DNA from: Lactobacillales bacterium
GTDB lineage: Bacteria; Bacillota; Bacilli; Lactobacillales; Vagococcaceae
Length of the DNA: 7,076 nucleotides
Assembly: GCA_015655485.1 (NCBI GenBank)
Contig: JAATEZ010000180.1
Coordinates: 1 to 7,076, forward strand
Direction of reading: 5' to 3'
The notes under the pieces were generated by a model. The model saw nothing but the letters and a program-made list of their open reading frames with translations, had not been told where the DNA came from and made no database searches. The position numbers were made by a program, and so were the translations under genes. Positions 5,353 to 7,076 of the stretch are shown here, piece by piece. Each line of letters starts with the position of its first letter. Position 1 is the first letter of the stretch.

Positions 5353-5460
5353 ACTTTTCTTTTATTTGTACTTGAAAAAATCAGGTTATTCATCTTGACT
5401 TATTATGTGTTATTTGTTAGTTTATAAAGTAAAAAATAATTGAAGGAGTGATAAATAATA

Positions 5461-6951
5461 ATGTCCAACTGGGAAACAAAATTTGCAAAAAAAGGTCTAA
5501 CTTTTGATGATGTACTATTGATCCCTGCTGAAAGTCATGTATTGCCTAATGAGGTTGATATGAGTGTTCAATTGACACCCACCATTAAGTTAAACATACC
5601 TTTTATGAGTGCTAGTATGGATACTGTTACTGATAGTAAGATGGCTATTGCCATGGCGCGACAAGGAGGATTAGGCGTCATTCACAAGAATATGAGTATT
5701 GAGAAACAAGCAGATGAAGTTCTCAAAGTTAAACGTTCAGAAAGTGGTGTTATTATAGATCCATTTTTTTTAACGCCAGATCATTTAGTTTCAGATGCTG
5801 AACAATTGATGAGTAAGTATCGTATAAGCGGTGTTCCCATCGTGGATACATTAAAAAATCGTAAATTAGTAGGTATTTTAACTAACCGTGATTTGAGATT
5901 TGTAACTAACTATAGAGTTCCAATATCTGAAGTAATGACTAAAGATAATTTAGTTACGGCACCAGTCGGAACCTCTTTGAAAGATGCAGAAAAGGCACTA
6001 CAACAACATAAAATTGAAAAGCTGCCTATTGTTGATGGAGAGGGCCGTTTAAGTGGTTTGATCACGATTAAAGATATTGAAAAGGTAATAGAATTTCCTA
6101 ATGCTGCAAAAGATCAACATGGTCGCTTGTTAGCAGCTGCTGCAGTAGGAGTTACAAGTGATACTTTTGAGCGAGCTGAAGCTTTATTGGCAGCTGGAGC
6201 GGATGCGATTATCATTGATACTGCACACGGACATAGTTCAGGGGTCATAAGGAAAATCAAGGAAATTAGAGAGCAATTTCCAGAAGCTACTTTAATTGCT
6301 GGAAATGTTGCTACAGCAGAAGGAACAAAAGCCCTTTATGATGTAGGTGTAGATGTTGTAAAAGTAGGAATTGGGCCTGGATCAATTTGTACCACACGTG
6401 TAGTAGCAGGAGTAGGTGTTCCCCAATTGACTGCAATTTATGACGCAGCCTCAGTTGCTCGGCAGTATGGTAAAGCAATTATTGCTGATGGAGGTATCAA
6501 ATATTCTGGGGATATTGTTAAGGCGCTTGCAGCAGGTGGTCATGCAGTTATGTTGGGAAGTATGTTAGCTGGTACTGATGAATCTCCAGGTGAGTTTGAG
6601 ATATATCAGGGTCGGCGTTTTAAAACTTATCGGGGGATGGGATCTTTAGGAGCGATGGCTCAAGGCTCTAGTGATCGTTATTTTCAAAGTGGAGTGAGTG
6701 AGGCCAATAAGTTGGTTCCTGAGGGAATTGAGGGCCGGGTAGCTTACAAGGGCAGTGTTTCTGATATTATTTTTCAAATGATTGGTGGCTTAAAATCAGG
6801 CATGGGTTATGTTGGCGCGCCTAATTTGAAGTCTTTACGAGACAATGCACAATTTGTTCAGATGAGTGGAGCAGGTTTACGAGAATCTCATCCTCATGAT
6901 GTTCAAATAACTAAAGAGGCTCCAAATTATTCAGTAGAATCCGAGAAATAA
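5461..6951 (+). CDS. guaB: Inosine-5'-monophosphate dehydrogenase
   Basis: GuaB oxidises IMP to XMP with NAD+, the committed and rate-limiting step of guanine nucleotide synthesis, as a cytoplasmic tetramer or octamer. The 496 residues match the family's 485-500. The N-terminal barrel segment begins KGLTFDDVLL (11-20) and continues with the conserved SASMDTVT (50-57). Two CBS domains, which bind regulatory nucleotides, occupy about 95-210 and interrupt the TIM barrel. The catalytic loop GPGSICTTR carries Cys310, DGGIKYSGD contributes the IMP-phosphate Asp, and the mobile flap contains the Arg406-Tyr407 pair (SSDRYF) that activates water. AAGGAG at 5443-5448 is 12 bp before the ATG, longer than usual, but the MSNWETKF start matches enterococcal and bacillar homologues. 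The gene is monocistronic between two terminators. No truncation or missing residue is seen. Confidence 0.98.
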   Translation: MSNWETKFAKKGLTFDDVLLIPAESHVLPNEVDMSVQLTPTIKLNIPFMSASMDTVTDSKMAIAMARQGGLGVIHKNMSIEKQADEVLKVKRSESGVIIDPFFLTPDHLVSDAEQLMSKYRISGVPIVDTLKNRKLVGILTNRDLRFVTNYRVPISEVMTKDNLVTAPVGTSLKDAEKALQQHKIEKLPIVDGEGRLSGLITIKDIEKVIEFPNAAKDQHGRLLAAAAVGVTSDTFERAEALLAAGADAIIIDTAHGHSSGVIRKIKEIREQFPEATLIAGNVATAEGTKALYDVGVDVVKVGIGPGSICTTRVVAGVGVPQLTAIYDAASVARQYGKAIIADGGIKYSGDIVKALAAGGHAVMLGSMLAGTDESPGEFEIYQGRRFKTYRGMGSLGAMAQGSSDRYFQSGVSEANKLVPEGIEGRVAYKGSVSDIIFQMIGGLKSGMGYVGAPNLKSLRDNAQFVQMSGAGLRESHPHDVQITKEAPNYSVESEK

Positions 6952-7030
6952 GAAATAGAGATCGACTGCAACTCATTAACATTATGCGAATAGGTAAGAA
7001 TGAATTGATATATAATTATCTTGGTTTTAA

Positions 7031-7064
7031 GTAGTGGAAGTCAAAAAGCTTTCACTATTTTTTT
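7031..7064 (+). terminator. Intrinsic terminator of guaB
   Basis: TAGTGGAAG (7032-7040) pairs with CTTTCACTA (7049-7057) with one G-T wobble, around an eight-base loop, and is followed by seven T (7058-7064). It lies 80 bp after the guaB stop. The preceding stretch (6952-7030) holds no gene or other clear signal. Confidence 0.85.
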
Positions 7065-7076
7065 ATCATTAAGAAA

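Noticed and set aside
5395..5428. TTGACT with TATAAA as the guaB promoter.
   Set aside because: Spacing is 22 bp, outside the range normally used by the housekeeping sigma factor; kept only as an alternative in the promoter entry.
7011..7016. Perfect TATAAT after guaB, a possible promoter.
   Set aside because: No -35 at 16-18 bp and no correctly placed TG for an extended -10; any transcript would run straight into the terminator at 7031-7064.
1..7076. A new defence, mobile or multi-gene accessory system.
   Set aside because: Every sizeable coding region matches a housekeeping or widely conserved family on one strand; no integrase, transposase, CRISPR repeats, inverted terminal repeats, tRNA or compositionally foreign block was seen.

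Overview
The window looks like an AT-rich, low-GC Gram-positive chromosome of the order Lactobacillales, most likely Enterococcaceae (Enterococcus, Melissococcus or a close relative). This rests on gene order (rsmG, parA, parB, DUF951, ychF, DUF1129, guaB), on strong AGGAGG-type ribosome binding sites and on AT-biased codon use. The genus is inferred from remembered synteny and was not tested by a search. A parAB locus next to rsmG usually lies near the replication origin. All seven complete genes and the one partial gene are on the + strand.

Layout. Positions 1-530 hold the C-terminal three quarters of a DeoD-type purine-nucleoside phosphorylase. Its reading frame appears broken at the very edge of the window. 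An intrinsic terminator follows (536-588). The rest of the gap to rsmG (589-678) carries two further dyads, one of which is built from the two halves of the Firmicutes parS site in outward-facing order. rsmG (679-1401) encodes the 16S rRNA G527 methyltransferase. A 98-bp gap with an extended -10 promoter candidate precedes parA (1500-2267), which overlaps parB (2254-3147) by 14 bp. A 61-residue DUF951 protein (3166-3351), the YchF ATPase (3398-4498) and a four-helix DUF1129 membrane protein with a TTG start (4563-5249) follow at 18, 46 and 64 bp. They probably form one transcription unit with parAB, ending at a long hairpin at 5254-5299. guaB, the IMP dehydrogenase gene (5461-6951), stands alone after a 211-bp gap and ends in a good intrinsic terminator (7031-7064).

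How the genes fit together. ParA and ParB drive origin segregation. RsmG and YchF act on the ribosome. DUF951 and DUF1129 have no assigned function but sit in the same unit. GuaB opens the GMP branch of purine synthesis, and the phosphorylase at the other end belongs to purine salvage; the two are far apart and separated by terminators.

This is a housekeeping region. I see no mobile element, CRISPR array, tRNA or rRNA gene, prophage or defence genes, and no credible new multi-gene system. The points most worth a second look are the everted parS half-sites before rsmG, the apparent frame break in deoD, and the uncharacterised DUF951 and DUF1129 genes carried with parAB and ychF.
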